From Bacillota bacterium (lineage in GTDB: Bacteria > Bacillota > Bacilli > Paenibacillales > UBA4045), in assembly GCA_023441055.1 (NCBI GenBank), contig JAEZQY010000019.1, positions 68,955-132,954 on the forward strand: DNA of 64,000 nt, written 5' to 3'. The position numbers and the translations under genes were made by a program. Below are positions 48,929-57,623 of the stretch, piece after piece (position 1 is the first letter of the stretch; each line of letters begins with the position of its first letter). The notes under the pieces were generated by a model that was given only the letters and a program-made list of their open reading frames with translations, made no database searches and had not been told where the DNA came from.

Positions 48929-50660
48929 GCAAGGTCTGACCGGCCTGATCCCGATACGCATACATGCCATAGCCGACAGACCGGCAAGCCTCTACGAGCT
49001 CGGAGTAGGGCTGGTCGCAGATGTCCACGAAGCCGATCTGATAATTCTCGCCGTCGAAGCGGCCGGTGTACATCTGATCCATATACTGGAACCAGTGCGT
49101 TCCGATCAGATGCGGATTCGCCAAGCTGCTCCGCACATATTCCTTGTAAGCCTCCGCGCGATGCGCCTGATCGACCGCTCCCTTGAGCCCGGTGTGCGGC
49201 AAGCCCCGGTCAGGCGCGCCGATATGGAATTCTCCGATTATCGCGGGTTTATCAACTGCACCATCCAGCCAGACGAAATCACGCAGCGAGTACTTGTAGA
49301 AATTAAAGCTGACGACATCGCAATACTTCGCGGACAGGCGTACAATCGCATCGGCATCGGCTCCCTCATGCGGATAACGGTGATGGTCCAGCCGGCATCC
49401 CAGATACAGCTTATTGGGGATCCACTTCTTCATCGCTTCGCTCACGAGCTGGAAGTACCGCTCCCACAACTGCGGGTCCATCGAGCCGTGAATCTCATTA
49501 TCGACGAATACCCCGACGCACCAGGGATCATCATTCACTAGCTTACCCAGCTCTTCCAATTGCGACTCCAAATCCTGCAGCCACAGCGGATTATGCACAT
49601 CCGGGAACTCCCGCTTCAGCCATGATCGCGTCTCGATCCATGCCGTATACGGCGTCTGCCTCATCTCGCAGATGTCTCGCTCACTATGATTAGCTAACGT
49701 ATTCAGTCCCCAGCTGCGAAGTCGATCATGCGCCAGCTGACGCGATGTATTCACCCAATTGTCGCCATACTTGCGTGTCAGATTCGAGATTCGGAAGTCA
49801 CCAGCCCCTGGGATCTCAGCAAAATAATGCTCACGCCCTTCGAAGGCCGTCGCTTGATCAGATCGCACGCAGCAGATGCCATGCGACCAGAACAAGTATC
49901 CGTCGGGATCGACGAACCACCACTTGCCGCGCACCTTCTCCACCCGGAAGTGCCCCGTCGCTTGCAGCTGCGGTCCATTCCCCCAGCCGCCGTATCGGCT
50001 CCATTCCATTGGGCCGCCCCACGTGGACAGATCTTGATCCTCTTGGAGTCTGGACTTGACCAAATCATGGTCATCATGCGTCTTGCCAGGCCAATCCTTA
50101 TGGATAAACTGACCGTACTTATCGATGAAGGGGAAGTAGCTGTCCGCTAACTCGGATTTATCAAGCACCTGTAATTCCTTATATGGTATAATTCCATCTA
50201 CATGAATCGAATACATGCGTTCAGGGGCTAATAGGTAGAGCTGTAACTTATGAATAGCTGCCGGATCAATCGGATTCCACAGCACCATGGAGCCGTCGGG
50301 CAAGCCGTTCATGCCTGTGAAGAAGCCGTCCATATCACGGGATTGTCTAGGGCGAATGAATAGAACGGTCAATGGCTGCGTCTCACCAGGCGCGACGGTC
50401 TCGAAGCCTTGATTCCAGAAATTGTCATTCAGCATGGCATAGAGCGTCACTTCCTCATCGGAGGTATTCGTTACGAGAATGGACAAACCCATATAATCGC
50501 TGAAGTCGGCCGCATCGAAGGTCATAGTCACGCTAGGCATCTTCTTACCGGCGCTGAAGGTAATCTCGCACTGACCCAGCATGGCATTGGTGACGTTCAC
50601 TTGGCTGCCTTGTCCCTCTGCTTGAAATTGGGTAAGCCTCTGTGTCGTTGCATCATTCAT
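48921..50660 (-). CDS. GH50-like (beta-agarase family) glycoside hydrolase, cytoplasmic
   Basis: The 579-residue protein has an N-terminal beta-sandwich (about 1-180) and a TIM barrel starting GKWWFVDPDGYLFWSHGICC. Likely catalytic glutamates are E389 (VFVDNEIHG) and E477 (IIGEFHIGAPDRGLPHTGLK), followed by IGTHWFQYMDQMYTGRFDGE. These blocks recall GH50 agarases. Most characterised members are exported, whereas this one has no signal peptide. The substrate may be an agar-type or other beta-galactan oligosaccharide. GGGAGG sets ATG 50660; the frame is open to 50708. It is divergent from the YesN/YesM pair that probably controls it. Confidence 0.7.
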   Translation of the reverse strand: MNDATTQRLTQFQAEGQGSQVNVTNAMLGQCEITFSAGKKMPSVTMTFDAADFSDYMGLSILVTNTSDEEVTLYAMLNDNFWNQGFETVAPGETQPLTVLFIRPRQSRDMDGFFTGMNGLPDGSMVLWNPIDPAAIHKLQLYLLAPERMYSIHVDGIIPYKELQVLDKSELADSYFPFIDKYGQFIHKDWPGKTHDDHDLVKSRLQEDQDLSTWGGPMEWSRYGGWGNGPQLQATGHFRVEKVRGKWWFVDPDGYLFWSHGICCVRSDQATAFEGREHYFAEIPGAGDFRISNLTRKYGDNWVNTSRQLAHDRLRSWGLNTLANHSERDICEMRQTPYTAWIETRSWLKREFPDVHNPLWLQDLESQLEELGKLVNDDPWCVGVFVDNEIHGSMDPQLWERYFQLVSEAMKKWIPNKLYLGCRLDHHRYPHEGADADAIVRLSAKYCDVVSFNFYKYSLRDFVWLDGAVDKPAIIGEFHIGAPDRGLPHTGLKGAVDQAHRAEAYKEYVRSSLANPHLIGTHWFQYMDQMYTGRFDGENYQIGFVDICDQPYSELVEACRSVGYGMYAYRDQAGQTLHE

Positions 50661-50792
50661 GGTTAACCCTCCCAGAACCGATTTGATGTTTATTATAGCC
50701 CAATGCACATCAGGCTCACACAGGATAATCTATGGATTGATCGTATATATTTATGGATTTGGTCGGATATAATGAGCAAGGGGTGATCGCAT

Positions 50793-52061
50793 ATGAAGTT
50801 GCTTCTAGTGGATGATGAATGGTTCACGCGCGATGGGATTATGGAGAGCCTTCCTTGGGAGGAGCTCGGCATCGCACAGGTTGAACAAGCTGACGATGGC
50901 GTGAATGCGCTCGAGGTAGTCGAGCAATTCCAGCCGGATATTCTGCTGACTGATGTTCGTATGCCGCGGATGACAGGGACCGAGCTGGCATACGCGATAC
51001 GTGAGCGCTTCCCTTCCTGCTATATCATCTTCATGAGCGGTTTTACAGATAAGGAATATATGAAGGCAGCGATTAATGTGTCGGCTACGGCCTATGTGGA
51101 GAAGCCGATCCAAATTGCTGAATTGAAGGCAGCGATTGAGAAGGCGGTTCTGCTGGCTCGTCGAGCGAGGCAGATTAAGGACATGGAGCAACATTATGAT
51201 ATGTCCATCCCAGTGCTGCGTCAGGAGCTCGCCTGGCTGCTGGTCCGTAAGAACATGTCGCAGGATACACTGCTCGAATTTTTCAGAATTGCTTATCCAG
51301 AGCTTCCGCTTGACGCGGATTATGCAACTATTCTAATAAAGCCGTTCCAGCCTGAGCATGAGTCGCAGGAAAACGTTACATTGTTATTCAAGACCGTGAT
51401 CCAGACGATGGGGCATGCTTTCGCAAGAGACGGTCTGCAGATGCTGGCTTCGGTGAAGGATGATGAGCTTGTTGTCGCCCATTGTTGTCTGAAGGATGTC
51501 GAATCAGGCGCACTGCGGGAGGCCTGTCTACGGCTGAGCGAGTCTCTGAACAAGATCTGCGAGTCGCAGATATCGATCGGTATTGCGGTGTCGGGCATCC
51601 TGCAGGTGCAGCAATCCTATGCGGCGGCATTGGCCAGTTATGGCGAGCTGGGCTGGAAGCCCGGCGGTCCGTCTCTAGTAATCGCGGACACTGCTGCGGT
51701 CGATGACCGTGCTGCGGCTGCGGAGCAGCCCAAGAAGAATCCGCTGGTCAGCCAGATCCTGACGTATATTGACGACCATTATGCGGAGGACAGCTTGTCG
51801 CTCCAGCAGATCTCGGAGCATATGTATCTAACACCCTCCTATATGTGTGTGATCTTCAAGGATGAGACGAATATTACCATCAATCAATACATCGCGACAG
51901 CGAGAATCGAGAAGGCCAAGGAGATGCTGCGGGACAGCAGGGTCAAGGTTAAGGATGTCGCCGTTATGGTCGGGTATAACGATAGTAATTATTTTGCCAA
52001 GATATTCAAGAAGCATACCGGACTAACGCCTGTTGAATTCAGGGAGCTGGCTAATCGATGA
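50793..52061 (+). CDS. YesN-type response regulator of the galactan locus
   Basis: The 422-residue regulator has a receiver (D7, D8, phosphoacceptor D54 in ILLTDVRMPRM, lysine in YVEKPIQ), a middle region of about 200 residues, and a C-terminal AraC domain (SLQQISEHMYLTPSYMCVIF; KVKDVAVMVGYNDSNYFAKI) ending GLTPVEFRELANR. The stop overlaps the kinase start by four bases. Placed between a GH50-like gene and an ABC sugar transporter, it is the natural regulator of both. AGGGGTGAT precedes the ATG. Confidence 0.9.
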   Translation: MKLLLVDDEWFTRDGIMESLPWEELGIAQVEQADDGVNALEVVEQFQPDILLTDVRMPRMTGTELAYAIRERFPSCYIIFMSGFTDKEYMKAAINVSATAYVEKPIQIAELKAAIEKAVLLARRARQIKDMEQHYDMSIPVLRQELAWLLVRKNMSQDTLLEFFRIAYPELPLDADYATILIKPFQPEHESQENVTLLFKTVIQTMGHAFARDGLQMLASVKDDELVVAHCCLKDVESGALREACLRLSESLNKICESQISIGIAVSGILQVQQSYAAALASYGELGWKPGGPSLVIADTAAVDDRAAAAEQPKKNPLVSQILTYIDDHYAEDSLSLQQISEHMYLTPSYMCVIFKDETNITINQYIATARIEKAKEMLRDSRVKVKDVAVMVGYNDSNYFAKIFKKHTGLTPVEFRELANR

Positions 52062-53851
52062 ACGGATTTAATCGACTGATCTTCCATCTCCTGCACAATA
52101 CGTCGCTGAAGTCGAAGCTGCTCGTCTCGTATTCGGTTCTGATCCTGATCCCATTGCTGACGATTTCCCTATACGCCTATACGAAAATTACCGATATCAT
52201 TCATGATCGCGCGATTTATTCAGCACAGCAAGGCTTCGACCAGACACATGCGTACCTCACTTATATGATGTACAAGATTATTCGGTCCTCGGACCTGATT
52301 GCCACGAATGAACGCCTGAGAGAAATTCTGGACAAGTCGCATATGAGCACCCCGCTCGAAGAGCAGGTCGAGGACATGCTCTATCTGGTGCGTTTTCTAA
52401 CCTCGTTCCGGGACGCAGAGGATATCCACCAGGTGAAGCTGTATGTGAACCCGGGCATGGTCTACTCGGATGAGAATCGGAACATATTCAATATGAGTAA
52501 TGTGGCAGACTATCCATGGTTTGAGCGGCTGCGAGTGAGTCAGGATAAGGTGACGGGATTGCCGGCCAGCTACTTCGACTACGAGGGCAATCATCCGGAG
52601 GTCGTATCGCTTGCTCGGAAGATTTCGCGGGTGACCAGCTACCAGGAGAGCGTAGGGGTACTCCGAATTGATATTATGCAGGATAAGCTGGATCAGATTC
52701 TGGTCAGCGCCAATTCGAACAAGGAGAGCTTCACCTTCTTGCAGAACGAGGAAGGTCTTATTGTGGCGAGCTCGCACTCGGATGGATTAGTGGATGCGGA
52801 GAAGCTCAGCTGGCTCCACGCGAACAATGACGATGAGGAGGTCGGCTTCACGTCTGCTGAGTTCGATGATCGGAAGGTGATCTATGAGAGCCGTATTATC
52901 CCATATACCGATTGGCGCATGATCACAGTGCTGCCCGAGAGAGCGATTGTTAGAGAGCTTGGGCGGCTCAGAATCGAATTCCTATTCCAGATTCTGGCGC
53001 TGGGTACCGTAGCGTATGCGTTCGGCTATTACATCTCAATCTCCATAACCCGGCGGATCTCCCGGCTCGTGAGCCGGATGAAGCGCGTGCAGCAGGGTGA
53101 GCTCGATTCGATTATCCCCCACCAGGATAAGGATGAAATTGGAGAGCTTGTAGATAATTACAACTATATGCTAAGCCGAATCGCTGTGCTGGGCGAGGAG
53201 CAGTACCGGATGGGTCAGGACTTGAAGACCGCCGAGCTGAGCGCGCTGCAATCACAGATCAACCCGCACTTCCTGTACAATACGCTGGATCTGATCAACT
53301 GGCTCAGCCAGAAGAATATGGTGTCGGAGATTAGCGACGTGACGATCGCGCTAGCGAACTTCTACAAATTCAGCTTGAACAAGGGACGGGACATCTCGAC
53401 CATCGATTATGAGCTTAGACATGTCAGCTCCTATGTACAGATTCAGAATGTTCGATTCCGTAATAAAATTCACCTCGTGCTAGATGTCGAGGAGGACGCC
53501 CTGCGGTTCACGATACCGAAGATTACGCTTCAACCGATCGTGGAGAATGCCATCCATCACGGCATCCTGGAGAAGCCGGATAAGGAAGGCGTAGTTGAGA
53601 TCCGTGTGTGGACAGAGATGGACCATGTGGTGCTGTGTGTCCGAGATGATGGAGTAGGCATTCCGGCGGATCGGATGCAGCTGATCGAGCACGGCAATCC
53701 GATCAGCGAGCGAGGCAATCATTATGCCATTCGCAACATCAACGAACGGCTGCGCCTCGTGTATGGGGAAGCGTATCGTTTGGAATACAAGAGTGAAGTC
53801 GGTGTTGGCACAGAAGTATATATACGGATCCCGGCGAATGACCCTGAGTAG
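52058..53851 (+). CDS. YesM-type sensor kinase of the galactan locus
   Basis: A 597-residue kinase with an N-terminal helix (LLVSYSVLILIPLLTISLYA), an extracellular sensor of about 250 residues (dCache-like in size), a second helix near residue 310, a HAMP domain (SRLVSRMKRVQQGELDSIIP), and the YesM core: LQSQINPHFLYNTLDLINWL with the phospho-histidine, then ITLQPIVENAIHHGI and the ATPase glycine boxes (RDDGVGIPADR). It should detect an extracellular saccharide or a loaded binding protein. A terminator overlaps its stop, so the ABC genes have their own promoter. Confidence 0.9.
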   Translation: MNGFNRLIFHLLHNTSLKSKLLVSYSVLILIPLLTISLYAYTKITDIIHDRAIYSAQQGFDQTHAYLTYMMYKIIRSSDLIATNERLREILDKSHMSTPLEEQVEDMLYLVRFLTSFRDAEDIHQVKLYVNPGMVYSDENRNIFNMSNVADYPWFERLRVSQDKVTGLPASYFDYEGNHPEVVSLARKISRVTSYQESVGVLRIDIMQDKLDQILVSANSNKESFTFLQNEEGLIVASSHSDGLVDAEKLSWLHANNDDEEVGFTSAEFDDRKVIYESRIIPYTDWRMITVLPERAIVRELGRLRIEFLFQILALGTVAYAFGYYISISITRRISRLVSRMKRVQQGELDSIIPHQDKDEIGELVDNYNYMLSRIAVLGEEQYRMGQDLKTAELSALQSQINPHFLYNTLDLINWLSQKNMVSEISDVTIALANFYKFSLNKGRDISTIDYELRHVSSYVQIQNVRFRNKIHLVLDVEEDALRFTIPKITLQPIVENAIHHGILEKPDKEGVVEIRVWTEMDHVVLCVRDDGVGIPADRMQLIEHGNPISERGNHYAIRNINERLRLVYGEAYRLEYKSEVGVGTEVYIRIPANDPE

Positions 53852-53876
53852 CAGCTGCTGCTCAGGTTTTTTATTT
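53843..53876 (+). terminator. Terminator overlapping the kinase stop
   Basis: CCTGAGTAGCAG (53843-53854) and CTGCTGCTCAGG (53855-53866) form a stem whose loop must use the central bases, followed by TTTTTTATTT. The stop codon TAG lies in the left arm. Confidence 0.88.
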
Positions 53877-53911
53877 ACGAAAAGATACTCCTGCATTTCT
53901 AAAAGAATTAC

Positions 53912-53940
53912 GGTAACAATAAAAAGGGGTGTCTGTTACC
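53912..53940. promoter_or_regulatory. GGTAACA/TGTTACC inverted sites upstream of the sugar ABC genes
   Basis: Two 7-base inverted half-sites at 53912-53918 and 53934-53940 have centres 22 bp apart, about two helical turns. They lie 45 bp before the start of the first permease gene and just after a terminator, where an activator site would be expected. The YesN-type regulator is the obvious candidate to bind here. Confidence 0.5.
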
Positions 53941-53984
53941 ATAAAAGTACGAACTATGAATCGGCAAGAAAGGATGTGTGCAAA

Positions 53985-54929
53985 TTGGCGAACACCGGTG
54001 CGATCAAGCACAAGAAGAATGGTTTCATGAAGGAGATCAAGCAAAGTAAGACCTTGTTGCTGATGGTTTTGCCGGCGGTCCTTCTTGTTTTTGTTTTCTC
54101 TTACCTGCCGATGGGCGGGCTCGTACTGGCATTCAAGCAATTCCGTTATTCCGACGGAATTTTCGGCAGCCCTTGGGTAGGATTCGAAAATTTCAGGTTT
54201 TTGTTCTTGTCTGGACAGGCTTGGATCGTAACCAAGAATACCTTGCTGTATAACGCGATGTTCATCCTTGTGAATACGACGCTTCAGATCACGCTTGCTA
54301 TTTTTCTAAGTGAAATTGTGGGCAAGTACTTCAAGAAGATTACACAATCCCTGATGTTCCTGCCTTACTTTATCTCTTGGGTTATTGTGGGATCGATCGC
54401 GTACAACCTGTTCAATTATGAGCATGGCGCGATGAACAGCTTGATCGGTCTATTCGGGATTGCCCCGCTGGACGTATATAACAATCCTGATTACTGGCCG
54501 TTCATTCTGGTCGCATTCAGCGCCTGGAAGGGCGTCGGATACGGGATGGTTGTCTATCTGGCATCGATCATCTCCATCGACAGCGAGATGTATGAGGCTG
54601 CTGAGATTGATGGGGCGAACATCTTCCAGCGCATATGGAATATCACACTGCCGAGCATATTGCCGACTGTGATCATCCTGACCTTGCTGGCGATCGGCGG
54701 TATCTTCAGAGGCGACTTCGGCTTGTTCTACCAATTGATTGGCGATAATGGCATGCTCCGCGACAAGACGGATATCATCGATACGTATGTGTACCGGGCG
54801 CTGACGCAGACCTCGGAGATCGGTATGGCGGCAGCAGCAGGCTTCTTCCAATCTGTGATGTGCTTTGTCGTCATCGTATTCACCAACTGGGTCGTTAAGC
54901 GTGTGCAATCTGATTATGCGCTGTTCTAA
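53985..54929 (+). CDS. Sugar ABC transporter permease (LplB type)
   Basis: The 314-residue permease has six hydrophobic helices and the EAA loop YEAAEIDGANIFQRIWNITL near residue 205. The N-terminal LLLMVLPAVLLVFVFSYLPM and GLVLAFKQFRYSDGIFGSPW are typical of LplB-like permeases that work with YtcP-like partners and large binding proteins. No ATPase gene is nearby; such systems share a common MsmX-type ATPase. The start is probably TTG 53985 with AAAGGA 10 bp before; the open frame extends to 53724 into the kinase gene, which is not plausible. Confidence 0.88.
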   Translation: MANTGAIKHKKNGFMKEIKQSKTLLLMVLPAVLLVFVFSYLPMGGLVLAFKQFRYSDGIFGSPWVGFENFRFLFLSGQAWIVTKNTLLYNAMFILVNTTLQITLAIFLSEIVGKYFKKITQSLMFLPYFISWVIVGSIAYNLFNYEHGAMNSLIGLFGIAPLDVYNNPDYWPFILVAFSAWKGVGYGMVVYLASIISIDSEMYEAAEIDGANIFQRIWNITLPSILPTVIILTLLAIGGIFRGDFGLFYQLIGDNGMLRDKTDIIDTYVYRALTQTSEIGMAAAAGFFQSVMCFVVIVFTNWVVKRVQSDYALF

Positions 54930-54973
54930 TCCGCAGCGCGTCAGATTGTCTATACAAGAAAGGAGTGAATGAC

Positions 54974-55870
54974 ATGGCGGCTGGTACGATGCCCATGACT
55001 AGGGACCGCATAGGCTTCAATATCGCAGGTTATATTGTTGTCACCATATTCAGCTTACTGTGCTTAATCCCATTCATATTAGTCATCTCGTCCTCGATGA
55101 CGAGTGAAGCTTATATTCTCAGGTATGGCTATACGCTCTTCCCGCAAGACTTCTCACTCGAAGGCTATAAGCTTGTGCTGAAGGACCCAACAGCTATTCT
55201 GCGGTCCTACGGTGTAACGATACTCGTGACGGTAGTCGGTACCGCAATGTCGGTATTCATCTGTACGATGACCGGCTATGCCTTACAGCGTAAGGACTTC
55301 AAGTGGAGGAATAAAATCTCCTTCTATCTCTTCTTCACCACCTTATTCAATGGTGGTCTGGTCCCTTGGTACATTCTATGTGTACAGTACTTGGGGCTTA
55401 AGAATACACTCTGGGCTTTGATTCTGCCAGGTATGGTCTCTGTATGGAATATCTTGCTCGTGAAAGGATTCATGCGCGGCATCCCGTATGAAATTACCGA
55501 ATCCGCCAAGATTGATGGCGCAGGGGACTTCCGAATATTCGTCTCCATTATTTTGCCAGTGGCGAAGCCGGTTGTCGCGACAATTGGATTGTTCACTGCT
55601 TTGATGTACTGGAACGACTGGTTCAACAGCTTGCTGTTTATCACGAATGATAATCTGTACACCCTGCAATACTTCCTGCACAGACTGGCGGGCAGTGTGC
55701 AAGCACTACGAGCTGTTATGGACAAGGCGGGTATCGTGGTCGATACGTTACCGGTTGAATCGATGAAGATGGCGCTCACGGTCATCGTAACCGGGCCGAT
55801 TATCTTCCTGTATCCATTCGTTCAACGTTACTTCGTTAAGGGCTTAACGATCGGTTCTGTTAAGGGGTGA
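54974..55870 (+). CDS. Sugar ABC transporter permease (YtcP type)
   Basis: A 298-residue permease with six helices and the EAA loop ITESAKIDGAGDFRIFVSII. FKWRNKISFYLFFTTLFNGG and VPWYILCVQYLGLKNTLWAL are marks of YtcP-like proteins, and the C-terminus YPFVQRYFVKGLTIGSVKG is the usual ending. GAAAGGAG at 54958-54965 favours ATG 54974 over GTG 54965. It pairs with the LplB-type permease encoded 44 bp upstream. Confidence 0.9.
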   Translation: MAAGTMPMTRDRIGFNIAGYIVVTIFSLLCLIPFILVISSSMTSEAYILRYGYTLFPQDFSLEGYKLVLKDPTAILRSYGVTILVTVVGTAMSVFICTMTGYALQRKDFKWRNKISFYLFFTTLFNGGLVPWYILCVQYLGLKNTLWALILPGMVSVWNILLVKGFMRGIPYEITESAKIDGAGDFRIFVSIILPVAKPVVATIGLFTALMYWNDWFNSLLFITNDNLYTLQYFLHRLAGSVQALRAVMDKAGIVVDTLPVESMKMALTVIVTGPIIFLYPFVQRYFVKGLTIGSVKG

Positions 55871-55926
55871 CCCCGGCTATGCGCCGGTTTACCATAAACA
55901 TTAAATCTAGGGGAGGCATGTGCGAC

Positions 55927-57495
55927 ATGGCAATGAAGAAATTTGGCGCAACAGCAATAATTCTCGTGTTGATTGCAGCGTTGCTGGCTGCTTGCGGCGG
56001 TAATAACGCTAATAACAACACAGCATCGAATACCAACACAGGTACGAACAGCGGCGATAATGCAGCTGCAGATTTGAAGGCAGTTGATTTGAAGATGGTC
56101 CTGCTGGGGGATGCTCCGGCGGATCAGGACATCATGCTGGCAGAGCTGAATAAGCTGATCAAGCGTGATCTGAATGCCACACTGTCTATTGAATACCTCG
56201 CATGGAGTGACTGGGAGCAGAAGTATTCCCTGATCCTGTCGTCTGGTGAGCCGATTGACCTGATTTACACGTCTGACTGGGCAAAGTATTCCCAGGAAGC
56301 GACCAAGGGCGCATTCGTAGAGATTACAGATGATGTTCTGACTAAGTTTATGCCGCTTACTAAGGAATCGCAGGATCCAGCAGCCTTCGAGCAAGCGAAG
56401 ATCAATGGCAAGATCTACTTCGTGCCGAAGAACTCTTCCGCATTCAATGGTGAGCAAGCCGTTGTCATCCGCGGTGATCTGCGTGAGAAGTATGGGATGG
56501 AACCACTGGATTCCCTGGATGATTTGAGAGCATACCTGGCGGCGGTTGCTGAAAATGAAAAGGGTACGGGTATCGTTCCGTACGCAGCATCCCAGGATAA
56601 TGAAAGCTTCCGTATCCTGATGCAAGAGCAAGCGATCAATGTGATTAATGTAGGCTTCACAGATTTCCAATATCATCTGGCCGATGACGCGAATCTCACG
56701 GCGGATATGATTGAGTACAAGTATGATTCACCTTCGTTCATTGAATACGCCAAGGAAATGAAGACATGGGCCGATGCAGGCTATTGGTCCAAGAATGCAA
56801 TCTCGAATAAGACACAGCCTCGCGATGCATTCGAGAATGGTACTTCCGCTACACTGATCTGGAACGTCGGCTCGGTATCTAATTCGGCCGCCTCTGTGAT
56901 CGAGAAGCATCCTGAGTGGAAGCCAGAGGTGTATGACGTTATTCCTGACAGCGCGAAGCGTATGGGACTGTATACGGCTGACGGTATGGCTGTACCCGTA
57001 TCCTCCAAGAATATGGAGCGCGCATTCATGCTGCTCGATAAGCTGAAGAATGACCGTGAATATTATGAACTAATTCAGATGGGAATTGAAGGCAAGCACT
57101 GGATTAAGATCGATGAAGTGAACTGGAAGGAAGGACCTGATTACGAGCGATTCGGTGCGAACGCGAATGGCCAATGGGGTCTGAATAACAAGGAATTCAG
57201 ACGCATGAAGGAAGGCGCGTTCCCTGCTGAGGCGGAGTACGATGCAATCTGGTCGACTAAGGTTGTGCATCCCGTGATTGAAACGTTCGTATTCGATGAG
57301 ACGAATGTGAAGAATGAGCTTGCCGCGCTTATAACGCTGAGATCCAAGTACCGACCGATGATCTCCCTAGGCATCGTGAGTGATGTTGAAGGTACGATCA
57401 AGGAGTGGAAGGATCAGGCGGATAAGGCTGGTCTGGACAAGGTTGAAGCAGAAATTAAGAAGCAGCTGGCTGAATATCTGGAAGCTCAGCGGTAA
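55927..57495 (+). CDS. Sugar-binding lipoprotein of the ABC transporter
   Basis: The 522-residue protein has a lipoprotein signal ending LLAACGG (lipidated C23), an Asn/Thr-rich linker, and a large type of extracellular solute-binding domain (DLIYTSDWAKYSQEATKGAF; MGLYTADGMAVPVSSKNMER) as found with LplB/YtcP permeases. It captures oligosaccharide at the cell surface, here probably galacto-oligosaccharides given the glycosidases that follow. GGGGAGG at 55910-55916 serves ATG 55927. A small hairpin (CCGGC/GCCGG at about 55873-55889) lies between the permease stop and this start and may adjust its expression. Confidence 0.9.
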   Translation: MAMKKFGATAIILVLIAALLAACGGNNANNNTASNTNTGTNSGDNAAADLKAVDLKMVLLGDAPADQDIMLAELNKLIKRDLNATLSIEYLAWSDWEQKYSLILSSGEPIDLIYTSDWAKYSQEATKGAFVEITDDVLTKFMPLTKESQDPAAFEQAKINGKIYFVPKNSSAFNGEQAVVIRGDLREKYGMEPLDSLDDLRAYLAAVAENEKGTGIVPYAASQDNESFRILMQEQAINVINVGFTDFQYHLADDANLTADMIEYKYDSPSFIEYAKEMKTWADAGYWSKNAISNKTQPRDAFENGTSATLIWNVGSVSNSAASVIEKHPEWKPEVYDVIPDSAKRMGLYTADGMAVPVSSKNMERAFMLLDKLKNDREYYELIQMGIEGKHWIKIDEVNWKEGPDYERFGANANGQWGLNNKEFRRMKEGAFPAEAEYDAIWSTKVVHPVIETFVFDETNVKNELAALITLRSKYRPMISLGIVSDVEGTIKEWKDQADKAGLDKVEAEIKKQLAEYLEAQR

Positions 57496-57531
57496 GCATA
57501 AGACAATCGATTGTGAGCAGTGTGACAATCT

Positions 57532-57571
57532 AATGAAGGGGTCTTCTCCATAGCGGGAGGACCCCTTCATT
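57532..57571 (+). terminator. Strong hairpin after the binding-protein gene
   Basis: AATGAAGGGGTC (57532-57543) pairs perfectly with GACCCCTTCATT (57560-57571) over a 16-base loop. No T tract follows (CAAAAATC), so it may stabilise the upstream mRNA or only partly terminate, letting the glycosidase genes be read at a lower level. Confidence 0.7.
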
Positions 57572-57623
57572 CAAAAATCAGGAGTACCTTCAAATCTGTG
57601 CGATAAGGGAGGATGGAAGCCAA

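Noticed and set aside
53724..53984. N-terminal extension of the LplB-type permease
   Set aside because: The extension lies inside the kinase gene in another frame and crosses a terminator; the protein family starts near the TTG at 53985.
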